DNA of 64,000 nucleotides from an uncultured Rhodospirillaceae bacterium (lineage in GTDB: Bacteria > Pseudomonadota > Alphaproteobacteria > Reyranellales > Reyranellaceae). Positions 1 through 13,008 of the stretch are shown here, piece by piece. Under the pieces are notes generated by a model that was not told the origin of the DNA, did not search any database, and saw nothing but the letters and a program-made list of their open reading frames with translations. Position numbers and translations under genes: made by a program. Position 1 is the first letter of the stretch; each line of letters opens with the position of its first letter. The stretch lies in the NCBI GenBank assembly GCA_945952105.1, contig CAMFGZ010000007.1, positions 62,001 to 126,000 on the forward strand, read 5' to 3'.

Positions 1-834
1 ATGTTCAACTACCGATCCGACCGCGCCCGCCAGATCCTGACGGCGCTGCTCGATCCGCGCTTCGACGGCTTCAATCGCAACCGGGTCGTCAACTTTGCGG
101 CGAAGGTCGGCATGGTCGACTATTCGGCGGCGCTCAATCCGTTCCTTCAGACGCTGTTCCCGCCCGAGGTCATCAAGATGGGCCTCGGCGAGACCGTGTC
201 GAAGGCTGGCCTGAAGCAGCTCCGTATCGCGGAGACGGAGAAGTACGCGCACGTCACTTTCTTCTTCAACGGCGGCGAGGAGCGCGTGTTCGACGGCGAG
301 GAGCGCATCCTCGTGCCGTCGCCCAAGGTGAAGACCTACGATCTCAAACCGGAGATGAGCAGCGGCGAAGTCACCGACAAGCTCGTCGAGGCGATCGGCT
401 CGGGCAAATTCGACCTGATCGTGGTCAACTACGCCAACACCGACATGGTCGGCCACACCGGCGATCTAGGCGCCGCCACTCGCGCGGTGGAAGCCGTGGA
501 CGCCTGTCTCGGCCGCTTGATGCAGGCCATCCAGGCCGCTGGCGGCGCGATGTTCGTCACGGCCGACCACGGAAATGCCGAGCAGATGTACGACGAGCAG
601 TCGCACCAGAAGCACACCCAGCACACGTTGAATCGCGTGCCCGCGCTGCTGTTCAACGCACCGATGGCGATCCATTCGCTGACCGACGGCAAGCTGGCCG
701 ATGTCGCGCCCACGTTGCTTGCCCTGATGGGAGTCCCGCAGCCTGCCGAAATGACGGGCACATCGATGCTTTCGACCGCGGCGCGGCCGGCCGTTCTGGC
801 CACCTCGCGCCCAGCGGCCGCGGCCTCTGCCTGA
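1..834 (+). CDS. gpmI: 2,3-bisphosphoglycerate-independent phosphoglycerate mutase, C-terminal part
   Basis: Glycolytic enzyme that interconverts 3- and 2-phosphoglycerate with two Mn2+ ions. Only the last 277 residues are in the window. The ATG at position 1 is internal, because the family is about 510 residues and the fragment opens in the FNYRSDRAR segment. Metal-site motifs are intact: NTDMVGH (D148, H152), TADHGNAE (D189, H190) and a following HTQHT segment (H205/H208). The C-terminus carries an Ala-rich tail beyond the usual end. It lies 130 bp ahead of ctpA; many alphaproteobacteria have an envC-like gene between the two, absent here. Identity is firm; the 5' end is cut by the window edge. 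Confidence 0.95.
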   Translation: MFNYRSDRARQILTALLDPRFDGFNRNRVVNFAAKVGMVDYSAALNPFLQTLFPPEVIKMGLGETVSKAGLKQLRIAETEKYAHVTFFFNGGEERVFDGEERILVPSPKVKTYDLKPEMSSGEVTDKLVEAIGSGKFDLIVVNYANTDMVGHTGDLGAATRAVEAVDACLGRLMQAIQAAGGAMFVTADHGNAEQMYDEQSHQKHTQHTLNRVPALLFNAPMAIHSLTDGKLADVAPTLLALMGVPQPAEMTGTSMLSTAARPAVLATSRPAAAASA

Positions 835-964
835 TTTGTGAAGAGGCGCCCCGCCCCGCCGCCTTGATCCTGCCAAAGACGCCCTTGTATCCTCCCACCC
901 ACGCTGAAACACCGGATCGCCGGGCCTCAAAGCCTCCGGCGACTTCCCTCCTGAAGGCACCCAA

Positions 965-2368
965 ATGACCTTTCCGCGCTTCGCTTCACTTGCCACGGCC
1001 GTGGCTCTCCTGGCCGCTCCCGCCCTCGCCCAGGACAAGCCGGCCGATCCGAAGGCCGGTGGTGGCGACAAGAGCGAACTCTACCAGCAGCTCAACCTGT
1101 TCGGTGACGTACTGGAGCGTATCCGTCGCGACTATGTCGAGCCGGTGGAGGAAAAGCAGCTCATCGAGAATGCCATCAACGGCATGCTGAGCGCGCTCGA
1201 CCCGCATTCGAGCTACATGAACCCGAAGTCGTACAAGGACATGCAGGTCCAGACGAAGGGTGAGTTCGGCGGCCTCGGCATCGAAGTCACGATGGACAAC
1301 GGCGTCATCAAGGTCGTGTCGCCGATCGACGACACGCCCGCCTCCAAGGCCGGCATCATGCCGGGCGACCTGATCTTCGCGCTGGACGGCGAGCCGGTTC
1401 AGGGCCTCACCCTTCAGGAAGCCGTCGAGAAGATGCGCGGCAAGGTCGGCACGCCGATCAAGGTCTCGATCCGCCGCGGCACCAAGGATCCGTTCGACGT
1501 GTCGCTGACGCGCGAGACGATCAAGGTTAAGCCGGTCAAGTACCGCCTCGAGGGCGGCGACATCGGCTACATCCGCGTCACCTCCTTCACCGAGCAGACG
1601 ACGCCCGGCGTGCTGGACGCGGTCGAGAAGCTCAAGAAGGAAGCGGGCAACAAGCTCAAGGGCTACATCATCGACCTGCGCAACAATCCGGGCGGCCTGC
1701 TCGACCAGGCCATCGCGATGTCCGACGCCTTCCTCGACAAGGGCGAGATCGTCTCGGTCAAGGCGCGCAAGAACGACGAGGTCCAGCGCTGGAACGCCAA
1801 GCCGGGCGACGTCGCCAACGGCCTGCCGATCGTCATCCTGATGAACGGCGGTTCGGCCTCGGCCTCGGAAATCGTGGCCGGCGCGCTGCAGGATCATCGC
1901 CGTGCCATCGTCCTCGGCACGCGTTCGTTCGGCAAGGGCTCGGTCCAGACGATCATGCAGGTGACTGGCGGCGGCGCGATCCGCCTCACCACGGCGCTCT
2001 ACTTCACGCCGTCGGGCCGTTCGATCCAGAAGGAAGGCATCAAGCCGGACATCGAGGTCGAGCCCGCGAAGATCGAGAACATCCAGCAGCGCTCGAGCTT
2101 CCGCGAGGAGAATCTGCGCCGCTCGATCACCAACCCGAACGACAAGCCCGTCGCCCCGCCGCCGCCGCAGGCCAAGCCGGGCGACGCCAAGCCCGAAGCC
2201 GGCAAGCCGGGCGACAAGACCGACGACAAGGCCGCCGGCCAGACTCCGCAGGCGGCGCCGTCGGGCGATCCGGACGAGCCGCCGAAGGAGCAGGCCGCGG
2301 ACTATCAGCTGCTGCGCGCCGCCGACCTGATCCGCGGCATCTCGCTCTACAGCGGCAAGGCCAACTGA
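965..2368 (+). CDS. ctpA: C-terminal processing peptidase, S41 family
   Basis: Periplasmic serine protease that trims or degrades envelope proteins. Residues 1-22 form a signal peptide ending ALA-Q. A PDZ domain spans about 95-175 and the S41 catalytic domain about 190-370. The catalytic pair is Ser299 (in GGSASASE) and Lys324 (in SFGKG), 25 residues apart as in E. coli Tsp, with the conserved Gln at 328. The C-terminal tail after 385 is rich in Pro, Lys and Asp and looks disordered. A GAAGG ribosome site precedes the ATG by about 8 nt. It heads a + strand run with the polysaccharide deacetylase and rppH, a common alphaproteobacterial order. Confidence 0.95.
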   Translation: MTFPRFASLATAVALLAAPALAQDKPADPKAGGGDKSELYQQLNLFGDVLERIRRDYVEPVEEKQLIENAINGMLSALDPHSSYMNPKSYKDMQVQTKGEFGGLGIEVTMDNGVIKVVSPIDDTPASKAGIMPGDLIFALDGEPVQGLTLQEAVEKMRGKVGTPIKVSIRRGTKDPFDVSLTRETIKVKPVKYRLEGGDIGYIRVTSFTEQTTPGVLDAVEKLKKEAGNKLKGYIIDLRNNPGGLLDQAIAMSDAFLDKGEIVSVKARKNDEVQRWNAKPGDVANGLPIVILMNGGSASASEIVAGALQDHRRAIVLGTRSFGKGSVQTIMQVTGGGAIRLTTALYFTPSGRSIQKEGIKPDIEVEPAKIENIQQRSSFREENLRRSITNPNDKPVAPPPPQAKPGDAKPEAGKPGDKTDDKAAGQTPQAAPSGDPDEPPKEQAADYQLLRAADLIRGISLYSGKAN

Positions 2369-2390
2369 AAGTCCTTTCGGGAATGACGCG

Positions 2391-3545
2391 GTGGCCCGTT
2401 CCGGCCAAAGCGGAGACGTAACGGCAAAGCGGCGACCGGCCCGTCGAGGGTTGGTCGCCGCTTACCTTTTCGTCTTCGCCCTGATCGCCGCTTCGACCGG
2501 CATGGTCTTCGGATATCTGCTGGACGGGCAAGCGACCCGGGTGGTGGACGGCGTCGTCGCGGCTTCGCCAGTGAACTCCGCTTCTGCCGCCGCCGTGCCA
2601 GCTACGCTGGCGGAGCCTGCTCCGATACAGGCCCTTTCCCTGCCCGTCCGGCCGCCGCCCTCTCTCGGCTTCCGCAAGCTGCCGCCCGAGGAAGCTGCCG
2701 CCATGATCGAGATCACCGCCGACGGGCTGCGGTTACCGCGCGTCTCACCCTCGGGCTGGATGCCCTGGATCGCCAATGCACGGCGCTTCGATCCGTCGGC
2801 TGGCGCACCGACACGGCTTGGCCTGCTGATGATAAATGTCGGCCTCAACGAGCAGGCCATGCGCAAGGCGATCGAGGAGCTTCCGCCCGAAGTCAGCCTG
2901 GCGTTCCTGCCCGGAACGCCCGACCTGCCGCGCTGGCTCCAGCAGGCGCGGACCTTCGGCCACGAGACCTATCTCATGCTGCCCACGGACGATCCGGCCG
3001 TGGGCGAACGCGGCCTGCGTCCGATCGAGGCCACGGCCGATGCCGCGGAGAACCTGAAGCGGATGCGTTCCATCCTGGCGCGCGGCGAGGGCTATGTCGG
3101 TCTGGTCATCGCGGCGCCCGGCCGTGCCGCCCTGGCGGAGACGGTGCTGCGTCCGCTCGTGAAGGAACTCGCCGATCGCGGCCTCGCGCTGATCGAGATC
3201 AATCCGATGCCGGGCCCGGCCTCGATCCAGCGGCTGACCGAGGAACTGGGCGTGGGATACGCGCGCAGCACGGACGTGCTCGACTACAAGCTGGCGGGCG
3301 ACGGCGTCGTCGGCAATCTCGACCGACTCGCGGCCTGGGTCGCCGAGTCGGTCCCCGACCGCGCGCCCCGCCATGCGTTCGGCGTCGTGCAGCCGGACGA
3401 GGAGGCCATCGTGGCCCTGCGCGGCTGGTATAAAGGGCAGGAAACGCGCACGGACGTGTCGATGGTGCCGATCATCGGACACTTCGAGTGCCGCGATGCC
3501 TGCATGGCCCGGATGCGGGCCCAACCCGCGCAGCTTCGCCCATGA
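2391..3545 (+). CDS. Divergent polysaccharide deacetylase (YibQ/DUF610-type)
   Basis: Membrane-anchored protein of the divergent polysaccharide deacetylase family, a NodB-like fold that usually lacks the full metal site; the substrate is unknown. A single membrane segment lies at about residues 21-43, followed by a Pro/Ala-rich linker and the deacetylase-like domain from about 140 onward, beginning with a GLLMINVGLNE strand. GTG is taken as the start because it is the first start codon after the ctpA stop and keeps the basic N-terminus ahead of the membrane helix. The stop codon overlaps the ATG of rppH, so the two are translationally coupled. Its place between ctpA and rppH supports the family call. 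Confidence 0.85.
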   Translation: MARSGQSGDVTAKRRPARRGLVAAYLFVFALIAASTGMVFGYLLDGQATRVVDGVVAASPVNSASAAAVPATLAEPAPIQALSLPVRPPPSLGFRKLPPEEAAAMIEITADGLRLPRVSPSGWMPWIANARRFDPSAGAPTRLGLLMINVGLNEQAMRKAIEELPPEVSLAFLPGTPDLPRWLQQARTFGHETYLMLPTDDPAVGERGLRPIEATADAAENLKRMRSILARGEGYVGLVIAAPGRAALAETVLRPLVKELADRGLALIEINPMPGPASIQRLTEELGVGYARSTDVLDYKLAGDGVVGNLDRLAAWVAESVPDRAPRHAFGVVQPDEEAIVALRGWYKGQETRTDVSMVPIIGHFECRDACMARMRAQPAQLRP

Positions 3546-4027
3546 TGAACACCATGATGATGACCGGCCGCCCCGAGGAATATCGCCGCAACGTGGGCAT
3601 GATGCTGATCGCGCCGGACCGGCGCGTTTTCGTCGGTTGCCGCGCCAACCAGCCGGATGCGTGGCAGATGCCCCAGGGCGGCATCGACAAGGGCGAGACG
3701 CCGGTGGAGGCCGCCTGCCGCGAACTGCAGGAAGAGGTCGGCACGGCCAAGGCGCTGCTGCTACGCGAGAGCGCCAGATGGATCGCCTATGAGGTGCCGG
3801 AGGAGCGCCGGCCCGCCTACTGGAAGGGGCGCTGGCGCGGCCAGGCGCAGAAGTGGTTCGCGCTGGCCTTCACAGGCACGGATACGGACATCGACATCCA
3901 TGCCCACGACCAGGAGTTCGTCGCCTGGCGCTGGATCGCGCCCGGCGAACTCTCGTCCGTGATCGTGCCCTTCAAGCGCGCCGTCTACGACGCGGTGTTC
4001 GAGGAATTCGCCGATCTGATTTCGTAA
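3542..4027 (+). CDS. rppH: RNA pyrophosphohydrolase (Nudix)
   Basis: Removes pyrophosphate from 5'-triphosphate RNA to start 5'-dependent decay, or hydrolyses dinucleoside polyphosphates. The Nudix box is complete at residues 46-68 (GX5EX7REUXEEXGU, with R60, E61, E64, E65). The N-terminal RRNVGMMLI and the WQMPQGG segment are typical of RppH. I chose the ATG that overlaps the upstream TGA (ATGA), giving 161 residues; four more Met codons follow within 19 bp, so the exact start is uncertain by a few residues. A longer upstream in-frame start would run 54 bp into the previous gene and is less likely. Confidence 0.93.
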   Translation: MMNTMMMTGRPEEYRRNVGMMLIAPDRRVFVGCRANQPDAWQMPQGGIDKGETPVEAACRELQEEVGTAKALLLRESARWIAYEVPEERRPAYWKGRWRGQAQKWFALAFTGTDTDIDIHAHDQEFVAWRWIAPGELSSVIVPFKRAVYDAVFEEFADLIS

Positions 4028-4041
4028 GTGCGGGACCGAAC

Positions 4042-4061
4042 AACGGAGCACACAACTCCAG
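4042..4061. repeat. Degenerate half of an ACTCCAGT palindromic repeat
   Basis: This 20-bp stretch matches 18 of 20 positions of the left arm of the long inverted repeat at 52678-52697; both share ggagc, then caactccag. No matching right arm follows, so it looks like a remnant. It lies in the 48-bp gap between the convergent rppH and ferritin-like genes. Confidence 0.5.
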
Positions 4062-4075
4062 AGGCTGGTCTTGCT

Positions 4076-4894
4076 CTAAGCGCCCTGCGCGGCCAGCTTG
4101 GCGGCATTGCGGCGCAGGAACCAGAGGCCGGCGCGCGTCATCAGCGTGTTGAGCCGGCCCTGCGGCTCGAGGCCGATCGTCTTCAGGACCATGGCGATGG
4201 CGCGCTGGACATGGGTCTGGCGATACAGCGGATAGGCGCGGCGGGCATAGGCCTGCATGTTGCGCTTGCGGTCGTAGACCGCGTCTACCGGCTCGTTGGC
4301 GGCGAAGTAGGCGTAGGCCAGCTCGTCGTCCTCGCTCTCGGCGAGGCGGCCCCAGCCGATGCGCAGGCGCGACCAGCGGTTCAGCCGGTCGCGCTTCAGG
4401 CAGCGGTTCAGATGTTCGTAGAACAGCTTGTAGTGGCGGAACTCGTCGGCCGCGATCTTCTGGCAGACCTGCTTCAGGACCGGCTCCTCGGTCGCGTCCT
4501 TGAGGGCGCTGTAATAGGAGCTGGTTCCGGTCTCGACGATACAGCGCGCGATCATCTCGCCGGCCTGGCTGCCGCGCACCGATTCGGTCACGTGCAGGGG
4601 CAGCTTGTAGCCGGTGCGGAAACGCTCGAAGGCGGCGTCGAAATCCCATGACGGATCGGCGAGCTGGGCCCAGCGGCCGAGCGCCAGCCCGTGCTGCACT
4701 TCCTCGACGACCCAGTTGTTGACGGCGTCCATGAACGCCGCGTCGTCGGCGAACACCCGGCCGAGATAGATGCCGTAATCGCCGCCGTTCCGCTCCACCA
4801 GGGCCGCGGCCTTGATGTTGCGGAGGATCTCCGGATCGACCTTCGACGCATCGAAGCGATCCCAGGCGATCGTCTCGAGTGTCCAGTTACCCAT
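4076..4894 (-). CDS. Ferritin-like diiron protein, acyl-ACP-desaturase-like
   Basis: All-helical protein of 272 residues with two carboxylate-His motifs, EEVQH (E65, H68) and DEFRH (E151, H154). Acyl-ACP desaturases and other ferritin-like diiron oxidases carry the same spacing (EExxH twice). Additional Glu at 34 and 121 could complete the site. I see no signal peptide, so it is probably cytoplasmic. The substrate cannot be read from sequence; fatty-acyl desaturation or hydroxylation is possible but unproven. It follows the atp operon on the same strand after a hairpin and a 113-bp gap, so it is probably transcribed separately. Confidence 0.7.
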   Translation of the reverse strand: MGNWTLETIAWDRFDASKVDPEILRNIKAAALVERNGGDYGIYLGRVFADDAAFMDAVNNWVVEEVQHGLALGRWAQLADPSWDFDAAFERFRTGYKLPLHVTESVRGSQAGEMIARCIVETGTSSYYSALKDATEEPVLKQVCQKIAADEFRHYKLFYEHLNRCLKRDRLNRWSRLRIGWGRLAESEDDELAYAYFAANEPVDAVYDRKRNMQAYARRAYPLYRQTHVQRAIAMVLKTIGLEPQGRLNTLMTRAGLWFLRRNAAKLAAQGA

Positions 4895-4942
4895 GAACGA
4901 GCACCCTTGGCGCGTTGTCTTACCAGCGTAATAAAGCCACCT

Positions 4943-4969
4943 CCGGCCTGCCTTTCAATGGCAGACCGG
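4943..4969 (-). terminator. Hairpin downstream of the atp operon
   Basis: A 10-bp stem with one G-U pair (ccggcctgcc / ggcagaccgg on the + strand) and a 7-nt loop lies after the atpC stop. Read on the minus strand it is followed by GAGGTGGCTTTATT, not a clean U-run. It could end the atp transcript or stabilise its 3' end. A shorter GCGC-TACT-GCGC stem with ATTTTT lies nearer to atpC. Confidence 0.4.
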
Positions 4970-5007
4970 TGCACTTCTCGACTGAAAAATGCGCAGTAGC
5001 GCTGAAA

Positions 5008-5421
5008 TCAGCGGCTGGCGTAGAAGGCCTGCGCGCGCTTCAGATCCTGAGCAATGCCCAGATTCTTCTCGGCGGCGGCCTTCTCGGCGGGCGTGGAGGC
5101 GTCAGAAATGTCGTTGCGGGCCGTGCGCTCGCGGTCGTCGAGCTGCGCGACCGTGACCTGTTCGAAGGGCACCGCCTCGTCGGCGAGGACCGTGCACCGC
5201 TCCGGCGTGACCTCGGCAAAGCCGCCGGCCACCAGGAAGCGCTGCTGCACCTTGCTGCCCTGGTAGACCTCGAGGACACCAGGACGGACGGTCGAGACCA
5301 GCGGGGCGTGGCCCGGCAGGACGCCGAAGTCGCCTTCGCTGCCCGGGACGACGACCATGTCGGCCTCGGTCGCGAGCAACTCGCGCTCGGGCATCACCAG
5401 ACGGAAGGAGACCTTGGCCAT
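5008..5421 (-). CDS. atpC: F1F0 ATP synthase, epsilon subunit
   Basis: Central-stalk subunit of the F1 sector that inhibits ATP hydrolysis and couples rotation. The N-terminal beta-sandwich is clear (residues 1-85, with PERELL, GDFGVLPGHAPLV and FLVAGGFAEV) and is followed by a two-helix C-terminal domain with the DDRERTARNDISDA segment. At 137 residues it has the normal length. It is the last gene of atpHAGDC, 4 bp after atpD, so it is surely cotranscribed. Confidence 0.97.
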   Translation of the reverse strand: MAKVSFRLVMPERELLATEADMVVVPGSEGDFGVLPGHAPLVSTVRPGVLEVYQGSKVQQRFLVAGGFAEVTPERCTVLADEAVPFEQVTVAQLDDRERTARNDISDASTPAEKAAAEKNLGIAQDLKRAQAFYASR

Positions 5422-5425
5422 CTGC

Positions 5426-6886
<1,461 letters not shown>

Positions 6887-7771
6887 CTAGACGGCCTCGG
6901 CGCCCGAGATGATCTCGATCAGTTCCTTCGTGATGGACGCCTGGCGCGAGCGGTTCATCTGCAGCGTCAGCTTCTTGATCACGTCGCCCGCATTGCGCGA
7001 GGCATTGTCCATGGCCGTCATCTGCGCGCCGTAGAAGCTCGCCGCATTCTCCAGCAGGACACGGAAGATCTGGACGGTGAGGTTGCGCGGCAGCAGGTCG
7101 GCGAGGATCTCGCCCTCGTCCGGCTCGAATTCGTAGATCGCACCGCCGGCAGCGGCCGGCGCGGCGGCAGCTTCCGGCATCGGCGGCGGAATGAGCTGCT
7201 GCACCGTGACGACCTGCGTCATCGCCGACTGGAAGCGGTTGAAGATCACCTTCGCCACGTCGAATTCGCCGGCGTCGTACATCTCCATGACGCGCGCGGC
7301 CACCTTCTGGGCATCGCCGAAGGACAGGCGCGGGCGGCCGAGATCGGTGATCGTCTCGACGATCATCGAGCCGAAGTCGCGGCGCAGCTGGTCGCGGCCC
7401 TTGCGGCCGACACAGAAGATCTTGACCGTCTTGCCTTCGTTCAGCAGGGCGCGGATCTGGCGGCGCGCCTCGCGGACGATCGTGCTGTTGAAGCCGCCGC
7501 AGAGGCCGCGGTCGCCGGTGGCGACGATGACCAGATGGACCTGATCGGAGCCGGTGCCCGCCAGCAGGCGCGGACCGCCGGTCGCGCCCTGGAAGCTCGC
7601 GCCCAGCGATGCCAGGATCTTGTCCATGGCTTCCGCGTAGGGGCGAGCCGCCGTGGCCTGCTCCTGGGCGCGCCGCAGCTTGGCGGCCGCCACCATCTTC
7701 ATGGCCTTCGTGATCTTCTGCGTCGACTGGACGCTTCGGATCCTGAGCCGGTAGGTCTTGAGACTAGGCAT
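6887..7771 (-). CDS. atpG: F1F0 ATP synthase, gamma subunit
   Basis: Rotor shaft of F1. The N-terminal helix ([19 protein letters not shown]) and the C-terminal helix ([15 protein letters not shown]) that form the coiled-coil shaft are intact. The Rossmann-like middle holds [11 protein letters not shown]. An Ala/Pro-rich insert (about residues 192-207, just before YEFEPDEGE) makes the protein slightly longer than the E. coli subunit. It sits between atpA and atpD with gaps of 14 and 36 bp. Confidence 0.98.
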   Translation of the reverse strand: MPSLKTYRLRIRSVQSTQKITKAMKMVAAAKLRRAQEQATAARPYAEAMDKILASLGASFQGATGGPRLLAGTGSDQVHLVIVATGDRGLCGGFNSTIVREARRQIRALLNEGKTVKIFCVGRKGRDQLRRDFGSMIVETITDLGRPRLSFGDAQKVAARVMEMYDAGEFDVAKVIFNRFQSAMTQVVTVQQLIPPPMPEAAAAPAAAGGAIYEFEPDEGEILADLLPRNLTVQIFRVLLENAASFYGAQMTAMDNASRNAGDVIKKLTLQMNRSRQASITKELIEIISGAEAV

Positions 7772-7785
7772 CTAAACCTGCGGGC

Positions 7786-9312
<1,527 letters not shown>

Positions 9313-9867
9313 TTAGGCAACTCCCTTCATGGCAAGCTGCAGGCGCTGCAACTTGCTGCGGACAGACGAATCGAACAGGCGCGAACCCACCTTCACGACG
9401 AGACCGCCGAGAATGTCGGGTTCGACGCGCGCGTCGATGGAAACCTTGTTGCTGCCCAGCACAGAACGCAGCGCGTCGCTGAGCTGCTGGAGCTGGGCGG
9501 GGGAAAGCGGAACGGCCGAGGTGACCGTCGCGGTGGTCTCGCCACGGCGGCGGGCCAGTTCGGCGAGGAAGGCCGAGGCCATCGCCGGCAGGTCGCGGGC
9601 GCGGCCATTTGCGGCCACGGTGCCGACGAAATTGCGTGTCAGACCGGAAATGCCGGCGGCATCGAGCACGGCCAGCAGCGCCTTGCCCTGCAGCGCACGG
9701 CCGATGACCGGGCTGGCGATGAGGCGGGCGAGTTCGGTGCTTTCCGCGACGAGATTGCGGAAGGTCGTGAGGTCCTGCGCGACCTGGTCGAGCGATTTGG
9801 CGCCGTCGGCGAGCTCAAAAAGGGCGCTGGCGTAGCGTCCGGCAACGCCGGTGGTTGCGGTGGTCAC
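9313..9867 (-). CDS. atpH: F1F0 ATP synthase, delta subunit
   Basis: Peripheral-stalk subunit joining F1 to the b-subunits (OSCP homologue). The typical GVAGRYASALFELA opening and a C-terminal beta domain ending in a conserved basic stretch (GSRLFDSSVRSKLQRL) are present. I chose the GTG at 9867 (184 residues): a GGGGAGAGG ribosome site lies just upstream and the family usually begins a few residues before GRYA. An in-frame ATG at 9924 would add 19 residues without family support. It heads the atp operon; the F0 genes are not in the window, which is normal for alphaproteobacteria. Confidence 0.95.
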   Translation of the reverse strand: MTTATTGVAGRYASALFELADGAKSLDQVAQDLTTFRNLVAESTELARLIASPVIGRALQGKALLAVLDAAGISGLTRNFVGTVAANGRARDLPAMASAFLAELARRRGETTATVTSAVPLSPAQLQQLSDALRSVLGSNKVSIDARVEPDILGGLVVKVGSRLFDSSVRSKLQRLQLAMKGVA

Positions 9868-10054
9868 GTCGAGAGCCTCTCCCCTGCCGCGGATCGCGGC
9901 CGGCAAGCCATTGAAATCACACACTTTTCCCTAGCAGAACGCCCCGCGTCGCTTGCCGCCCCACCCCGGAAAAGCGCGCGTTGCTACCATGCTGCATTTC
10001 CCGGCGCAACGTCGGCAAAGCGCTGTTCTACAGCGGTTTTTCGGCGCGGGGGTC

Positions 10055-12322
10055 TCAGAGGAAGGAATAGGGATCGACATCGACCTGCAGACGGACCGAT
10101 CCGGGCAGGCCGATCTTCTCCAGCCAGGCATGAAGCAAGGGTTGCACCGCGATTTCCCGTCCGGCCTTGAGCAGGAACCGGCGCCGGTGCCGGCCGCGCA
10201 ACAGGGCCATCGGTGCGACCGACGGCCCCAGGATCGTCACGCCCTCCTGCTGGGGGGCGTGGCGCGCCAAAGCAGCGCACACGTTATCCACCGCGGCGGG
10301 GTCCGGACCCGAGACGATCAGGGAGGCGAGCCGCCCGTAGGGCGGCATGCCGGCCAGCGACCGATCGTGCAACTCGACGTCGACGAAGCGGTCCCGGTCG
10401 CCCGACACCAGCGCCTGCATCACCGGATGGTCGGGATTGTGGGTCTGGATCAGGGCGCGGCCCGGCCGGCCGTCACGGCCGGCACGCCCGGCGACCTGGT
10501 AGAGGAGCTGGAAGGTGCGCTCGGCCGCGCGCAGGTCGCCGCCGTTCAGGCCGAGATCGGCATCGATCACCGCGACCAGGGTCAGATTGGGAAAGTGATG
10601 GCCCTTCGCGGCCATCTGCGTGCCGATCAGAATGTCGATCTCGCCCTTCTCCATGCGCTCGACCGCCGCCGACGCCTCGTCGCGGTTCATCAGACTGTCG
10701 GACGTGAAGAGTTCCAGGCGCGCCTCGGGAAAGAGCTCCAGCGCCTCCTCGGCGAGACGTTCGACGCCGGGACCGCAGGCGACGAACTGATCGACCGCGC
10801 CGCAATGGCGGCAGACCTGGGCCGGCGGCTCCGAGTAGCCGCAGTGATGACAGACCAGCGTGCGGCGAAAGCGGTGCTCGACCAGCCAGGCCGAACATTG
10901 CGGGCATTCGAGCCCCGAGCCGCAGGCGCGGCAGAGCGTGATCGGCGCATAGCCGCGGCGATTGAGGTACAGCAGCGTCTGCTCGCCGGCCGCCAGCGTC
11001 TTCTTCATCGCCTCGACGACCGGCGGCGAAAGCCAGCGGCCGCGCGGCGGCGCTTCGCGTCTCAGATCGATCGCCGAAAGGGCCGCGAGCCGGTGGCCGC
11101 CGTGGCGGCCGGGCAGATGCACCTCGCCATAGCGCCCGGTCTTCACGTTGACGACGCTTTCGAGCGACGGTGTCGCCGAAGCGAGCACGATGGGCGCGGA
11201 GGCAAGCCGCGCACGCACCACCGCCATGTCACGCGCATTGTAGACGACGCCCTCGTCCTGCTTGAACGAGTTGTCATGTTCCTCGTCGACGACGATGAGG
11301 CCGAGATCGGCGAAGGGAAGAAACAGCGCGGAGCGTGCGCCCACGACGACGCCGACCCGCCCTTCGGCAATGGCGCGCCAGGTCTCGCGCCGCTCCAGGC
11401 TGGTGAGACCCGAGTGCCAGGGCGACGGCAAGGCGCCGAAGCGATCCTCGAAGCGCTTGAGCCACTGCGCGGTCAGCGCGATCTCCGGCAGCAGCACGAG
11501 CACCTGCCGTCGCGCGGCGAGGCAAGCCGCGATTGCTTCGAAATAGACTTCGGTCTTGCCCGCGCCCGGTACGCCGTCGAGCAAGGTCGCTGAGAAGGCA
11601 TGCGCCTTCACCTTCCCGACAAGACCATCGGCGGCGATCCGTTGTGCCGGCGACAGCGTCGGCCCTTCGTGCAGGCCGTCCGGCTGCGGAAAGGAGCGGC
11701 GTACGATGCGCTCCTCGGCCGTCAGCAACCCGACCGACGCCATGCCTTTCACGACAGACGTGCCGACGCCCGCGAGGTGCGCCAGTTCGGCCGCGGCCAT
11801 CGCCGGCCCGTCCTTCAATTGCTCCAACACACGACGGCGCGCAGCCGTCAGCTTGAGCGCGGCGTCTTCGGTCGGCGCGGCCGGACGATAGACCAGCTCG
11901 GTCTTGGGCGCCTCCAGGGCGGACGGCACGCTCATCGCCATGCGCAGCACCGCGCCCGCGGGCATCAGCGTGTAGGCGGAGACCCAGTCGACGAAGCGGC
12001 GCATCGCATCCGCCATCGGCAGCGCGGGCAGCACGCCGATCACGTCACGCAACTTCTCCGGCGCGACGTCGCCCGTGCCCGCGCCCCACACGACGCCGAC
12101 CGTTTCACGCTTGCCCAGCGGGACGATGACGAAATGCCCCGGCGCGACCGCCGTCCCTTCGGGAACGCGGTAGTCGTAGGCATCGCCCAGCGGCAGCGGC
12201 AGCAAAACCTTGACCGTGTTTTCCACCGATTCGAGACGCGACGCCGCGTCCCCCTTGGCTTGTAGCTCCGAGGGGGAATCGCTAGAAATTGTGGCAACAG
12301 GCGAGTCCGAACCACTGGCCAT
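10055..12322 (-). CDS. priA: Primosomal protein N', replication restart helicase
   Basis: 3'-to-5' helicase that reloads the replisome at stalled forks. The N-terminal DNA-binding domain (about residues 35-130) is followed by a helicase core with the P-loop GVPGAGKT (250-257) and a DEEH box (346-349). Two clusters of Cys pairs ([13 protein letters not shown] and CHHCGY...CRHCG) bind two zinc ions. The end VDVDPYSFL is typical. The start is uncertain: ATG at 12322 is used, but a GTG at 12226 would begin right at the first conserved residues, and neither has a strong ribosome site. Divergent from the aldolase gene, 13 bp apart. Confidence 0.95.
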   Translation of the reverse strand: MASGSDSPVATISSDSPSELQAKGDAASRLESVENTVKVLLPLPLGDAYDYRVPEGTAVAPGHFVIVPLGKRETVGVVWGAGTGDVAPEKLRDVIGVLPALPMADAMRRFVDWVSAYTLMPAGAVLRMAMSVPSALEAPKTELVYRPAAPTEDAALKLTAARRRVLEQLKDGPAMAAAELAHLAGVGTSVVKGMASVGLLTAEERIVRRSFPQPDGLHEGPTLSPAQRIAADGLVGKVKAHAFSATLLDGVPGAGKTEVYFEAIAACLAARRQVLVLLPEIALTAQWLKRFEDRFGALPSPWHSGLTSLERRETWRAIAEGRVGVVVGARSALFLPFADLGLIVVDEEHDNSFKQDEGVVYNARDMAVVRARLASAPIVLASATPSLESVVNVKTGRYGEVHLPGRHGGHRLAALSAIDLRREAPPRGRWLSPPVVEAMKKTLAAGEQTLLYLNRRGYAPITLCRACGSGLECPQCSAWLVEHRFRRTLVCHHCGYSEPPAQVCRHCGAVDQFVACGPGVERLAEEALELFPEARLELFTSDSLMNRDEASAAVERMEKGEIDILIGTQMAAKGHHFPNLTLVAVIDADLGLNGGDLRAAERTFQLLYQVAGRAGRDGRPGRALIQTHNPDHPVMQALVSGDRDRFVDVELHDRSLAGMPPYGRLASLIVSGPDPAAVDNVCAALARHAPQQEGVTILGPSVAPMALLRGRHRRRFLLKAGREIAVQPLLHAWLEKIGLPGSVRLQVDVDPYSFL

Positions 12323-12335
12323 TGGGGTATTTTAT

Positions 12336-12992
<657 letters not shown>

Positions 12993-13008
12993 CCTCGGGG
13001 ACCGGCAC

